Assembly (NCBI GenBank): GCA_022592445.1
Contig: JABYQR010000032.1
Coordinates: 62,001 to 126,000 of the forward strand
Direction: 5' to 3'
DNA: 64,000 bases
Source: Cytidiella melzeri
Lineage: Eukaryota > Basidiomycota > Agaricomycetes > Polyporales > Irpicaceae
Of this stretch, positions 24,001-35,311 are shown piece by piece. Under the pieces are notes generated by a model, which was not told the origin of the DNA, ran no database searches, and saw only the letters and a list, made by a program, of their open reading frames with translations. A program made the translations under genes and the position numbers. The stretch's first letter is position 1, and the number at the start of each line of letters is the position of its first letter.

Positions 24001-25968
24001 CTTGAGGTTCTTGTTCCGTGCGTCGAACTATTGGTTCTCGTTCGTGAACGTGCCGAGGTTCTTCTCGCGTCTGTTTGACACATCGCAGAGGACGTCGCTG
24101 CAGCCGTCTTTCATCCTTGCAGCACTTGCGTGTGCCAACCTGATTAGGAGCTCGGAGCAGGAGGCTGGGCAGGAGGGGAGGAGTTGGGCGTTCACACTTT
24201 TGAACGCGGCGCAATCATCTCTAGAAGCCAGCATAAACTCGAGATGGGTTGACGAGAGCTTGGTACAGGCGAGCTGGGTAAGTCCCTAGTACTAATTTCG
24301 CTTGCTTCATCTAATATTCCCACTGGCGGTAGTTGATTGTGTTCTATGAGATTTCTGCGCACCCTGCTTTTAACAGCATACGAGTGAATAGCGCGTTGGC
24401 CATGCTCGATAACCTCATTCGTAGTCTATCCATGTCCGTACTGGACGGCAACGACGAGCGGACCTCCCGCTTCGGTTCACGAACTGTGCCCGTCGTTCAC
24501 TCACCTTCACACATTGTTGCCACGGATTCGCCGAGAAACGTTTCTTGGTCACTAACTGTATCTGCCTTGCTGACAGCTGCACCAAGCCTGTCGCCCACCT
24601 CTCATCACTCACTTGGTCCACGAACAGGGTCGCCCGCGACATCTTTGGTTTCTCCTCACGCTCCTTCGTGTAATTGCGGTGCGCTCACGCTTGGCCACAA
24701 CTGGCCCTACGCCAACGATCATACCCCGCTGTGGTTGATGACCCCGGCGTGGAATCCAGACGCGACTGACTCTGAGATCCGCAAGGAAGAGTGTAGGAGA
24801 GTCGTCTGGAGTTCTATCACCCTTCTCGCCGGCTACACGAGCTTTGTAGCCTCTCAGAACACCGCTCCTTCGTTGCAGCTACATCTAATGGACCCTTCAA
24901 ACGTGAGTAATAAGCATGTCGGAGGCCGACAAATCATCTGACTGGTCAACAGATTGCTCTACTTTTCCCTGGAGAGACTCTTCTGCCCTCTCCTTCAAGT
25001 ATGTCGCCACTGGTTGACCAGGACGTTACGAAATCGACCGTGTGGGCGCTGTACATGCGGACAATGCTTCTGTGGCACAGCTGTATCCGCATGCGCTGGG
25101 ACACGCATCAGAGCAGTGCGAGCAAGGCTGAGTTTGCGGTAGGCGCGTGGCTGGAGATTGACAAGATTGAGAAGGCGCTGGACTCGCATACGTGTGGTGT
25201 TGAACGAGCGTTCCTGTTTCAGGGAAGGGAGTATCTGTTCAAGTAAGTGGGACAGTTTGGCTTTGGGATCGATGCACGGCGACTGAAGGTCGTCGACGCT
25301 TGTAGTGCGCGTATGTGCATCTCATTTGAGTTCCAGCGGTTCATTCCTCAGGCGACTGCGTAAGTTACTTGTTGTTCCTCTGAGCGTCGTCACTCATGGT
25401 CACCTTGTCATAGCAATGCAAACATGGTATTTCACAGGAAAAAGGCTGAGGAGTGGCGTAGGTCATGTATGTGTGCATAGAGAATTGTCCACTAACGTGC
25501 TCATTATGCAGTCACACATCAAGCTTCGGTGGCGAAGCGGACAATGTTTGGATTGCAGACTATCACTGGACAGCCGAACGTTACCTTCGCCAGAAGACCA
25601 TTCTTTGTGTTCTGGTTCATGTCTCAAGTCTCCAGGTACGCCCCTGGCTTCGATAACACGCCGCAAGACACGGCTGAGTAGTTGCCACAGGGCCCTTCTG
25701 TTATGGTCTTGTGACAACACGCTAACTGTAGCCCTGGATGTTTCAAAAGCCCTCATCCCTCCCATAGAATACCTTATGTCGATTTGGCCCTGTCCAGGTT
25801 TGTTGAACATCAGTGTTTCCGATTTTTTACTCACATTTGTCGTCGTTAGAGCAGCAAAATCGCTACCGCAATATCCGCGCCAACCTCGAAAATGCGTGCC
25901 GCGTAGCAGGGATACCGCCACCTTCACCTTACACACCAAGCACCCCTCATTTACCTCTGTCCTCCTGA
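21047..25968 (+). CDS. Zn2Cys6 fungal-specific transcription factor with expanded zinc loop
   Basis: It is a nuclear DNA-binding regulator. The N-terminal ~310 residues are low complexity (His, Gln, Pro, Ser). The zinc cluster begins at the end of exon 1 (ACVQC), is split inside a Cys codon by a 332-nt intron (22042-22373), and continues 'RTRKIRCDGAKPVCHNC'. The sixth Cys comes only after a 44-residue Thr/Asn/Ala/Pro-rich loop, in 'GPCCYDTAPKRRGPDK', a motif common in basidiomycete members. An intron at 23392-23599 follows. The C-terminal half (23711-25968) shows the fungal-TF middle homology pattern ('EIWWDTLIGLYYAH', 'VNVPRFFSRLFD', 'SFILAALACANLIRS', 'EECRRVVWSSITLLAGY'). The last exon ends TPSTPHLPLSS. 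Targets cannot be inferred. The neighbouring gene-free 3.6 kb may hold its regulatory sequence. Confidence 0.85.
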
Positions 25969-26559
25969 CTGTACTCCCGGTCGCTTTCGGTCACCACTCA
26001 TTCTCTGTAGGACATTTCCGCCGGACTTTCACGACAAGCCAGATTTACTAGGCTCTCTGTTCCCATCGCATCATCGCATCATGTATATATCTTGTATCCT
26101 GTAGCTCTGCCTCCGCTAAAGCCAGCTGTCCTCGCAATTTTTGATCTGTATTAGTATATCCTACTTATCCCCCTGTCGCGCTATACTGCTGTACTATTCT
26201 TGCTCTCCTCAGTGCTATGCATTCACGTATACACACAATGTGCGGTGCTTCGGTGAGCATTCGAGTTTTCGCCATTGTTCCTTGGTTCACTGCGTTCGAC
26301 TGTTGTACCTCCATGTCGCAGTCGGCAGTAGTGAAGTGGTATAGTAGGTGTACTTGGAGTCTGCCTGATTTGGCGGTAGTTATGAGCGTGCCGCTGAGTT
26401 ACAATTGATGCGGCGGGTGGCCCGACCGTCTCTTAAACTGGCTTCATCACCTGCGGCTCGACACCTTTGTGCGAACCACCACTTATTGGCGACGCAAGAT
26501 CGTCGACACGCCTCGAAAAAGAGTATCGCAAGGCTACCACCTGTTATCCTCGCGGAAAC
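25969..26559. other. Intergenic, no gene seen
   Basis: This is the 3' flank of the regulator and the 5' flank of the RING ligase. An in-frame ATG at 26467 could extend the ligase by 31 residues, but those residues look non-coding. No other feature is seen. Confidence 0.45.
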
Positions 26560-28631
26560 ATGGAGGTCGCCATGTTGCTGCAACCCTCACCAGAACTATC
26601 TCAAGCTGGTCCTAGCACGGCGGAAAATGCTTCGAGTGGCAACAAGTTGAAACGGAGGGCCTCGTCAACGTTTGAGGATTTTGAAGACAATTCAAGTAGG
26701 AAGAGGCCGAAGGAAACGATGGAGGGCGTGAACGAAACGCCAGACGCGGTGATCATTGACGGACAGGCCCTCGCAGACGAGCTGGATCAAGAGTTGCAGT
26801 GTGGCTGCTGTTCTGCGCTGGTCTATAGACCCGTTGTCGTTTCTCCCTGTCAGCACTTCTTTTGTGGAAGGTATGTCTCGCGTTACATCATTGTGTGGTC
26901 GACAGCGCTCAATCCCCGTTTACATCTAGCTGTATCGTCCTTTGGATCAGGGTACGTGAAGGAATTACAACTGCAGCTCGTCTCCCATCTCACTATATGT
27001 TTCATTTATCTTTGGTAGAATGGCGGTACCCATTGTCCTGCTTGTCGTGGAATATCAAGCTCGGTCACACCCTCTCGCGCTCTCCAAACCATAGCAGATA
27101 TACTGGTGCGCGCAGCTCCATCAAGGGCACGAACGGCCAATGAGCGCATACAAGCAGACGAGATCTACAAAGCTGGGGTTGTTTTGAGGGTAGGTGGCCA
27201 CAGGAGTTGAGTGGCACCAAGCACTAATCGGTGTTATCTGCAGATACCAGCCCCAAGGCAGGCCTCTCCGGAACCCAGCATCCCTCTGAACAACACAAAT
27301 CTCGTTCATCCGTGCCCACATTGCGTTCCAGGGAACCAATACGATTGGCGTTGCCCACAGCCCATTGTCGATCCCGAACTCAATCCAGATGGTGCGTGGC
27401 ACACGGACGAAGGCTCACCGCCTGGGCACGCATATTGCGGCAATTGGTAGGAGTCAAAACCCCACCCTTTTCCCGCTTTCTCTTGACCTTTTTCCCTGCT
27501 CCGGATAGTGAGAGTATACTGGCCTTACGAGCGCCTTCGACAACCAAGTGCGACTTCTGTCAGGTGTCGTTTTGTGGTATCGGTATCCCCGGACGTTGCT
27601 TGGCCGCTCCCATAATCTCGCAACACCTTCACGGGCTGGCTGACATAGGTGATCTGATACAATGTGGAGAAGTCTACGAAATATTTGACGGCAACACCTA
27701 TGAAGTCGACATCATGCTCGACTACTTGCAGACTCAAGGTCTTAATCCGAGGCACATCTATCGCGAGGTCAGATTCATCAATGTCGCAGTTAAAAAAATC
27801 AAAGGGCGATATCATTGATAGTACTTTGCAGATTGTGGGGATGATTTCGCGTACACCGCGCCAGTTTGCTCCGATGATAGAATCCGACTTGTTCATTGAC
27901 GTCCATGGCGTCACTCCTGGCACAGATCCCGACCCCTCTGCGCCGCGTAACAGGATCTGTCGGATGTGTGCCACCGAGGTACTTCTGTGGGGACTGCGTG
28001 AGTGGTGGATCAAGGAGCGCAAGAAGGGGTTCCTCGAAGATTCGATATTGAAGAGACCTGATTGCTTGGAAGGCAGCCAGTGTATCAGACAGAAGGAGCA
28101 TGGTAAATGTCACAATAAACTCGTATTGACGTTTAACGCTAACCTCGTTCGCCTTCTCTTCTCCATAGTGCATGCTAGGGAATGTCAGTGTGATTCAGTC
28201 AAAGTTCCTTTGCCTTTGAGTTGATTTTCTCCATAGTCAATCACCTGATAGCAGGCCCTGAATCGTCACTTGCGGATGAGCAAGCGGCCGAGGCTGAGCA
28301 GCAGGCGCAGGCTGGCCCATCGCTTCCCATTCCAGCCGCGATTCCGGTAGCGATACCTCTTCTCCTCCCAGTTGACGAAGCAAATGCCCTCGATGCTCTC
28401 GAGAACAGTTTGTCTGACTTGCACGACCTGCCGGACAGAGATCCAGAATTAGAGCAGCCTAAAATGGACCAACTTCCTGTTGCGCCGGTCGCTCGCCAGT
28501 CATCCATCTTCAAGCTCCTCTCTCCTGCCATGCCGTCATTTGGAACTTCAGCCCCGCCCACTATTCCCGATCGTGAGCCGTTCGCCTCGACGTCCCAGGA
28601 TGCTCAGGCCGAAGTTGAGGCAATGATCTAG
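26560..28631 (+). CDS. CHFR-like RING E3 ubiquitin ligase without FHA domain
   Basis: The start chosen is MEVAM at 26560. About 85 Ser/Lys-rich residues, including 'KRPK', precede the RING. The RING reads CGCC...CQHFFCGSC...CPACR. It is assembled from exon 26560-26870, a 22-nt exon 26930-26951 (encoding the second Cys of the SC pair and IVLWIR) and an exon starting 27019. Downstream is a cysteine-rich region like that of CHFR: 'HPCPHC', 'YCGNCESILALR', 'CDFCQVSFCG', 'NTYEVDIMLDYLQTQGL', 'ICRMCATEVL', 'RPDCLEGSQC' and 'HAREFNHLI'. A Pro/Ala/Glu-rich tail ends at 28631. CHFR is a mitotic-stress checkpoint ubiquitin ligase that binds poly-ADP-ribose through a C-terminal zinc finger. No FHA domain is visible here, so only the RING and Cys-rich parts support the call. 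Confidence 0.8.
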
Positions 28632-28993
28632 GCTGTCTGCCCTTGCGTTGTCAGATTGTTGCATGCATGTCATCGGAATACTCTATCGATTCTCTTACTT
28701 AATGATTCGGCTTTAGCTTTCCCGCTCTTGCCTTCGATTCCTGACTCTTTCGTCAGTCCCTGTGTTATCTTCAGACTAGTTTTCTATGTACCGTTGTATT
28801 ATACAGTTACACTCCAATACAAGATACTGAACGACAGTGGCTATCATCTACGAGCTAATTTGGGTATCAAGCAAGGACCGTTAACACTATACGAGGACAA
28901 TGAAACAGGTGCGAGGACACTATACTACACCACCTAATTATTCATAATGCACCAATTATACAACATACCAGAATCGAACCGCATAGAAGAAAC
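28632..28993. other. Convergent 3' intergenic region
   Basis: It lies between two stops on opposite strands and is moderately AT-rich. No gene is seen. Confidence 0.5.
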
Positions 28994-31900
28994 TCAAATA
29001 GAAGCAAAACTGTCGTACGCCCACAATCCCTTCTCTCTGTCCCATGGTACTGCCTTGCGACGCCTCAACTCGGATGAAGTCGTCGACGCCTGCTCGCCAG
29101 AGGCTGCCTGAGGTTTCGCCTTTGCCTGAAACTCCAGTGCAAGCCGTTCTCGCCGTTCCTTCGCCATCTGCTTCTGGCGTCTCTTTTCTTCCTCCTTTAC
29201 CGACTTCGAGTTGTCGTTCAACTGGCCAGGAGCGACGGAAGCATCCGCAGCGCTCTTCGTGCCCTTGAACAGACGGCTGAACGCTCCTGCTTTCGAGGGC
29301 TGGACAGGAGAGCCACCAGTAGGGCTGCTGCTATCAAAATAACTCTTCGTGTCGGCGGGCGACGTTGCCTGGGGTCTGATGGTCTCCGCATTGGAGGTTC
29401 GAATCTCCAACACGGAAGGATCCCTGCGCACGAGCGCGGTTGCGTCCTTGGAAGGAGGCTCCCGGCCGACTTCCTCTATTCCGTGAGGGAAGTCATCTTG
29501 TACGAATTGAAATGTATCCTCGAAAGTTGGAAAATCGTCAGAATATCCGCTCTCGTGGATGACGCCAAGACCAGTTCCTGTCCTGGCTGAGTCTATGGGT
29601 GTTGGGAGGAAGGATAATGAGTGAGGGCTGACGGGATGGGAGCCAAGCTGACTGATTGAGGGCGTGCGGCTTAGCGGAGGCGTCGACAGTGTTGGGCTGC
29701 TGTATGTTTCGAAGCTGGTTAAGGAGGGCGTGTCGCTGAGGTACCTTGGTCTATTTGTGAAGGATAAGTATAGTTGTCTGGGGGATCTTGGGCTTGTGGA
29801 TAGATAAGAATTACTGGAATGATCGTCAGAATGAAGCTCTTCTGAACCTGAGACAGAAGTGGAGGGTGATGTAGGTATCAGGAACGTAGCAGAACGATGA
29901 TGAGACCCAGCAGATAATCTACGGTCCGAATCCAGCCTGCCTGTAGCGTGTGGCGATTGTGGTCGATGAGCTGCAAAGTGCTCTGAAGGTTGCGGCACCT
30001 GTGAATATTCAATATCAGGAGAATCTGCAGTCAGAATATCCGCAAGGGCCAGAATTTCATCTTCGGTTGTCACCGAAATCATTATTGGTTGTGAAACATT
30101 GTCCGCACGCTGAGGAGAAGAACTCCGCGACGTCTCCGATGGAGTCAATGGCGGCAGGGCTGCAAGGATGCCATTCAACGCCGTTTGATAATGAGTGGCC
30201 GGTGACTCGCTGATATGCCGATGTACTCCACTAGGCTGCTGTGACGCGGGGGCAAGTGAATCAGGGGCGCGGAGGCCATGCGGTGTACTTGGATTTCTGT
30301 CATCATTTAAGTGATGCGTGTGACCGCTGCCTGGTGCAGATATTCGATTTAAACTAGCAATGTTGCTCTCCGAAGCTACAGAGCGAAGATCCACTACAGA
30401 AGAGATTATGAGTGAGGACGGTTATGCTCAACCACCGTTCACAACCACAGCCTACCAGGAGGATTGGTGTGTTCTCTTCCGAAGCTCCCATTACTGCCAC
30501 CAGCCTCCGCTGGTGACCCCCGCATATACGACGCGTCTGACATGCCACGGGGTCTAGCAGCAGAACGCTTATCTAGCTGATGGTGTCCACCTGGTCCTGG
30601 TCCGCCGTTTGGGTCAGGTGTACGGCTTCCACCAGCTCCGTCACGATCTTGTCTTGCGCGACTGCTAGCAGACGGTCGTTTTTGGCTGTATGCCTGTGTA
30701 TGCAGAATGAACATGGTACACTTCCAGCAAAAACACTTCGGGCGGATGACTTACCATGACCACACGCAGAGCGCTGCAGAAAAAGAGGAAATTCAGAATT
30801 GGTCACTAAACCAGAATGAAAACCATACGTACCGAATTTGAAGACTTCGGCAGTTACAGAGGGTGGAAACGCCATAAATGCCAACGGAGGTGGCAAACGT
30901 CAGAGCCCGATGCATCGCATGCTTCACCAGAGATTGCAGATGTGCCATCTCGTATGTACTTGATAGAAGAAGAAGCTGGCTAAGCACAGCGGGAGCATGC
31001 TGAAGCGGCGTGATTAGGGACATAGAATAGAGGTATTGGAGGAAAGCAAGTGTGATAGGGTATGACTCCGACAGGTGGAATGCACGAGGCGTAAGGCGAG
31101 GATCTGGCCGAGGTTCATCTTTGTCAGATGCAGCTCGAACATCTGGTGTCGGGGATGGCGGTATTGTCATTGGTTTCGCTTCGATAGCACGGGTGGCTGC
31201 TTGTACGAATATTCGACGTTGTTCTTTAAACCACGGCCACCTGTCTTCGAGTAGTTTGCGCGAGCATTTGATCTTGCGACCATCGTCACAGATGATCTCA
31301 AAATCGGCCAGAATGCCCTCTTCCAGAGCAGCAAGACCAAGTTCTTGCTGCGGAAGCTCGAGGGCGAGTGGCGGAGGATTGTAAATACCGAATGCCTCGA
31401 GATCGATGTAAATGACATGGTCCCAGCTCAACAGTCGCCGATTGTAGTCTTCAACAAGGTTTCCGTGGCGGTTCCCAAAGACCAAGAATTTGTTGGCCTC
31501 AGGCCACAGACAACTGCGGAACCACGACCCGCTCGTACTGGAGAGCGTACTACCAGGATCCACGCGAGACCACGTCATGCTCACAAGGTCCAGTGCCCAT
31601 ATCGAAAACGACTGGAAGGTTTGTGACAGATAAGTTCCGGCGATAATGAAATGCGTCCCCAGTATGGCTCCCGTAGGAAACCGGAGACCAGGTGGGAAGA
31701 ACGATCCCGTCATTGATGCGGATTTATCTGACACTGTGAAATCGAAGCCGGGTAAAGGCGAGAGAACCTCTAGCTCACGTTGCACATCTGTGAACTATCA
31801 TAGAGGGTTAGATGCGCGATTTGGTTGGCATATGGATGCCACGCACGTTGTAGTTGCTGAACAGGAATATATCACATGGATAATCGTCAGTGGGCTCAGC

Positions 31901-33121
31901 GGTGTAAGGCAGATGTACGAGAGCTTCCGGCTGTGTAACATCCGGCGTGGGTGCGGCGTTCTTGTCAGCGTTGAATCTTGTTCCCGGAGTCCCTAACGAG
32001 GTGCTCTGGCGAGCCTCTTCTTGCGGTAATCTTACGCGATTGTTCGCTGTGACCGCCACACTTCGATATGTTCCGCAGTGTCGTGGATAGTCTCGACGTT
32101 GTACCCAAGCCCCGGATATCAAATCATAGACGTGTACATCATCAAGCCAGACGTTGTTCAGGTCCTGGCCACCTATGACAAAAAGCCTGTTGGAGGTGAT
32201 AGAAGATAAATGGGCATACCGTGCTTTGGGCACAGGAGACACAGGCGGGTTGTCTGTCGCAGGTAGCCATCGGTATGTTGAAAGGTCGAATAGTCTAACG
32301 TCATTGAGGACGCATAAGTCTTCCGGATTATCCGACTGTGGCTGTATGGCCATACCGCCGAAGATCACAAGGTGATTGTTCCCTGTGCCATGTATGCGTC
32401 AGCAAATGAGCTCGGTTTAGAGAACGCCGATCGAGTTCGGTAGCAATTTTGCATGCGACAAGGTCGGAGCGAACGATGTTACTAGCACGGGGAAAAGTCC
32501 CTGGCAATGCCTCAGCAGACTGAGAGCAGAGTTTCTTCCCGTCTGTAACGATTGGGCTCGCACAGCCCAGTGAATACCCAGAAGAGACAGGGCGATGGAT
32601 TCCTAAACTATACACCCCCGTGAATGCAGCCAAGACCATGACAAGAGTTATTCTTGAATCATATGTATCGTGCTTGAGTTGCAGAAAAATTCCCAACCGG
32701 CTTGAACATGGTGGGTAGGCCGGCGGTGGCTCCTTGAACATACGATGAGAGCACTCACATGTGTCTGCGCTGTGGAAATATCTCGCCTGAGGAACATCGT
32801 CGTCTGTTGACTGGTACAACCTCTCCCATTTGTAGGTCTCCATGTCAAACAGGTATATGTCTGAGACCATCTTGCGCTCGGACACCAGGCGACCTCCCTA
32901 GTGCATGCATGTCGCGTGAGCCAATGTCCATTGAAGTTGACGTCTCTACATACGTAGAGGTACATCTTGGAGCCTACCACGGTAGTAGATGTGCCCTGTT
33001 ACAAAAAGTAGTTGAAACGTTGCACTGGACATGATGTGACTTGATTACTCACCACGAGCCGTGGTGGCACGTCTCCCGTTGTCCGACGGCAGTATGCCGT
33101 CAGATCAGAAATGGGATACAT
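28994..33121 (-). CDS. Kelch-repeat and BTB protein, Ral2-like
   Basis: The N-terminal part is a kelch beta-propeller spread over several exons: 'PISDLTAYCRRTTGDVPPRL', 'TVVGSKMYLY', 'GGRLVSERKMVSDIYLFD', 'YAHLSSITSNRLFVIGGQD', 'DDVHVYDL', 'GTYLSQTFQSFSIWALDL'. It is followed by a BTB domain ('ADFEIICDDGRKIKCSRKLL ... FLQYLYSMSLI ... LLLLSSTYEMAHLQSLVKHA'). The long C-terminus (from 30394 down) is Ser/Pro-rich and disordered, ending in a basic Lys/Arg/Glu helix. Kelch followed by BTB in one chain matches S. pombe Ral2, which acts upstream of Ras1 in mating and morphology; that assignment is by architecture only. The start is taken as the in-frame ATG at 33121. The frame is open further upstream without a clear better Met, so an additional 5' exon is possible. 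Confidence 0.7.
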
Positions 33122-34167
33122 TCCGGAGGACTCGTTGCAGAACGGTGATTGGTTTGCAAACCCGTTTCTGTAGGTTTCGCGGATTGTGGGCGGGGAGGGG
33201 GGAGGAGGGAGGAGGTGACAGAGAGTGGGAGAAAGCTATACAGGCCCGAATGGCGATGAATGTGCAGAAACATAAGCATTGTACTGATCGGCATGTCCCG
33301 ATCCACTGCATTAGGCAAGCGTCGTGGTTCGCGTCCAACTCTGAAAATGGTGGGATCTGCCAAACCGGTACAATCTTTTCCGTCTCCGTTGCATTCCTGA
33401 TTTACACAGGAACTCAGTCAGAATATCTACCTACTATACATCCGCCTGTAACAGCTTTTACTTCTCTGCTACCCACAGGTGGCGTGATAACAGCAACATG
33501 ACTGGGAGCTGCATGTGGGTTGGCGCAGTTGGGCGACTAGCAGCCTGTCTAGCCATAGGAACAAACGAAACAAGAAGGTTCTCACATATGTTGGCGGCCA
33601 TTCGTGTCACCAAATTGGAACGGTGACTTTCTCTGCAAGTACTAACGCTGTCGGGCCGCACCAGGAGGGCTACTCTGGTCCACTGAAGCCACCTATGGTG
33701 CGTGACAGTTGACATAGAGTGGGCGGGATGCCCACCATCAACAACAAATTTCCAGTCCAGGGTCGGCCACGGAGTCGCAGAGAGTGGCAGGCACCTAGTT
33801 TTCCCGAGGCAGAGTAAACGGCGTTCAAACCCTCGTGCCTCAAGATCTCTTGTCCAAAAGCACCGCCTGAGTAGCGTCAAATAGCGAGAGCATATTTCAG
33901 CCTTCAGCTCCGGTGACACTTATGAAGACAGAAATCAGTGATCCGCCATGCATGGCGTACTTGAAGAACTCGGTTGTTCGAGTATCAGTTCTAGCAGCGA
34001 GGAAGGAATTGCAAAAAGGCTCTTGTTTCTCGTACCTGCAATAAAGCAACCATACGCATTCCATACGTGAGCCAGGTTTGTTTGAGCATCATACAGCGCA
34101 TCTCGCCAATGCAGTCAATGTGTGAGCCAAGAGCGCCCTCGCCGAGCTCGTCTGCTTTGGACCTGTC
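33122..34167. other. Divergent intergenic region
   Basis: It separates the kelch gene (minus) from the PNPO gene (plus). The first 100 bases may still be coding for the kelch protein in the frame of its start. A minus-strand open frame at 33458-33919 has no recognisable motif and no splice partner, so I do not call it. Confidence 0.4.
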
Positions 34168-35033
34168 ATGCCACAAAGCCTCCGCTTCCGCCTTGCGTGT
34201 CCGCGACCACCACAGGCACTCCTCTCCTCCCTCTCTCGTGCCCCTCTAACAAGTCTCAGATCGTTCACAGTGACCTCTAACATGGATGTAATCATCCCAG
34301 AGCCAGACAAGCTCAAAATCGTCAGCCACCACCAATACGACCCCCCAGAATCGCTCTCCCCATCCTCCGTCCTCGCCTCCCCACTAGAGCAATTCCGCAC
34401 ATGGTTCACAGAAGTACAGGGAAAGGTTCACGAACCAGAGGCGATGTCTCTCTCGACCGCGACACCCTCCGGCGTGCCTTCCTCCCGCTTCGTCCTCTTC
34501 AAGCAACTCGACAAACGCGGCTTCGTCTTCTTCACCAACTACACGTCGCGCAAATCACAAGAGTTGCTTGAGAACCCGCACGCGGCGCTGGCGTTTTACT
34601 GGAGAGAGGTCCATCGGCAGGTGCGGGTGATTGGGAAGGTGGAGAAGATCGCAAAGGAGGAGAGTGAGGAATACTTTACGAGTCGGCCAGTTGGAAGCAG
34701 GCTTGGGGCATGGGCGAGCGATCAAAGTAAGGTCGTGGGTGAGGGTGAGGTTCCTGCCAAGTTGGAGGAAGTGAAGGCAATGTTCAAGGTCGATGGAGAC
34801 ACAGAGAATGCTCAGATACCTCTACCGGAATTCTGGGGCGGGTGGCGAGTGATACCAGAGTACGTTTCTGTTACCGATGTCGGTGTATGCAAGTCATTTA
34901 TCTCGAGCAATCTAGCGAGGTCGAGTTCTGGTCAGGAAAGCCCTCTCGACTACACGATCGAGTACGATATTTGCGTGTCGCAGGTTCTCCAGATGGCACG
35001 CCAGAGTGGAAAGTCGACAGGCTCGCACCCTGA
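34168..35033 (+). CDS. PDX3: Pyridoxamine 5'-phosphate oxidase
   Basis: It catalyses FMN-dependent oxidation of pyridoxamine/pyridoxine 5'-phosphate to pyridoxal 5'-phosphate, the last step of vitamin B6 coenzyme synthesis and salvage. Family blocks visible: '[20 protein letters not shown]', '[16 protein letters not shown]', '[19 protein letters not shown]', '[16 protein letters not shown]', and, across a 56-nt intron (34860-34915), '[14 protein letters not shown]' then '[14 protein letters not shown]', the C-terminal signature. The protein ends WKVDRLAP. The first ATG (34168) adds a 38-residue Arg/Ser/Leu-rich leader like a mitochondrial presequence. The ATG at 34282 (MDVIIPEP) would give a cytosolic form, as in most orthologues. 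The fungal gene name is given by analogy with yeast PDX3. Confidence 0.92.
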
Positions 35034-35311
35034 ACAATCATTAACTCACACAATTTTTAACGAAGACAAAGGAATGTCATAAGAACGCTGTATGTAACGT
35101 CGTACACAAAAGCTGATTATAAGCAGGACTGCACATGTATCCTACTGAGTGTATAAATATGCAAAGCGCGATGCAAGTTGTGTTACACAGATTGTGGAGC
35201 ATTGGACAAACAGCCGAGACGCATAATACAAGAATGTAGAAAATGGTGCATCCGTGAAAGGCATAAACTGATACAACCAAGGGTGATATGGGCGACTTAC
35301 ACAAAAGAGCT

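Noticed and set aside
26467..26559. Upstream ATG for the CHFR-like gene
   Set aside because: The extra 31 residues look non-coding and the MEVAM start gives a sensible N-terminus.
33458..33919. 153-codon minus-strand frame between the kelch and PNPO genes
   Set aside because: No motif, no splice partner, and non-coding-like composition.
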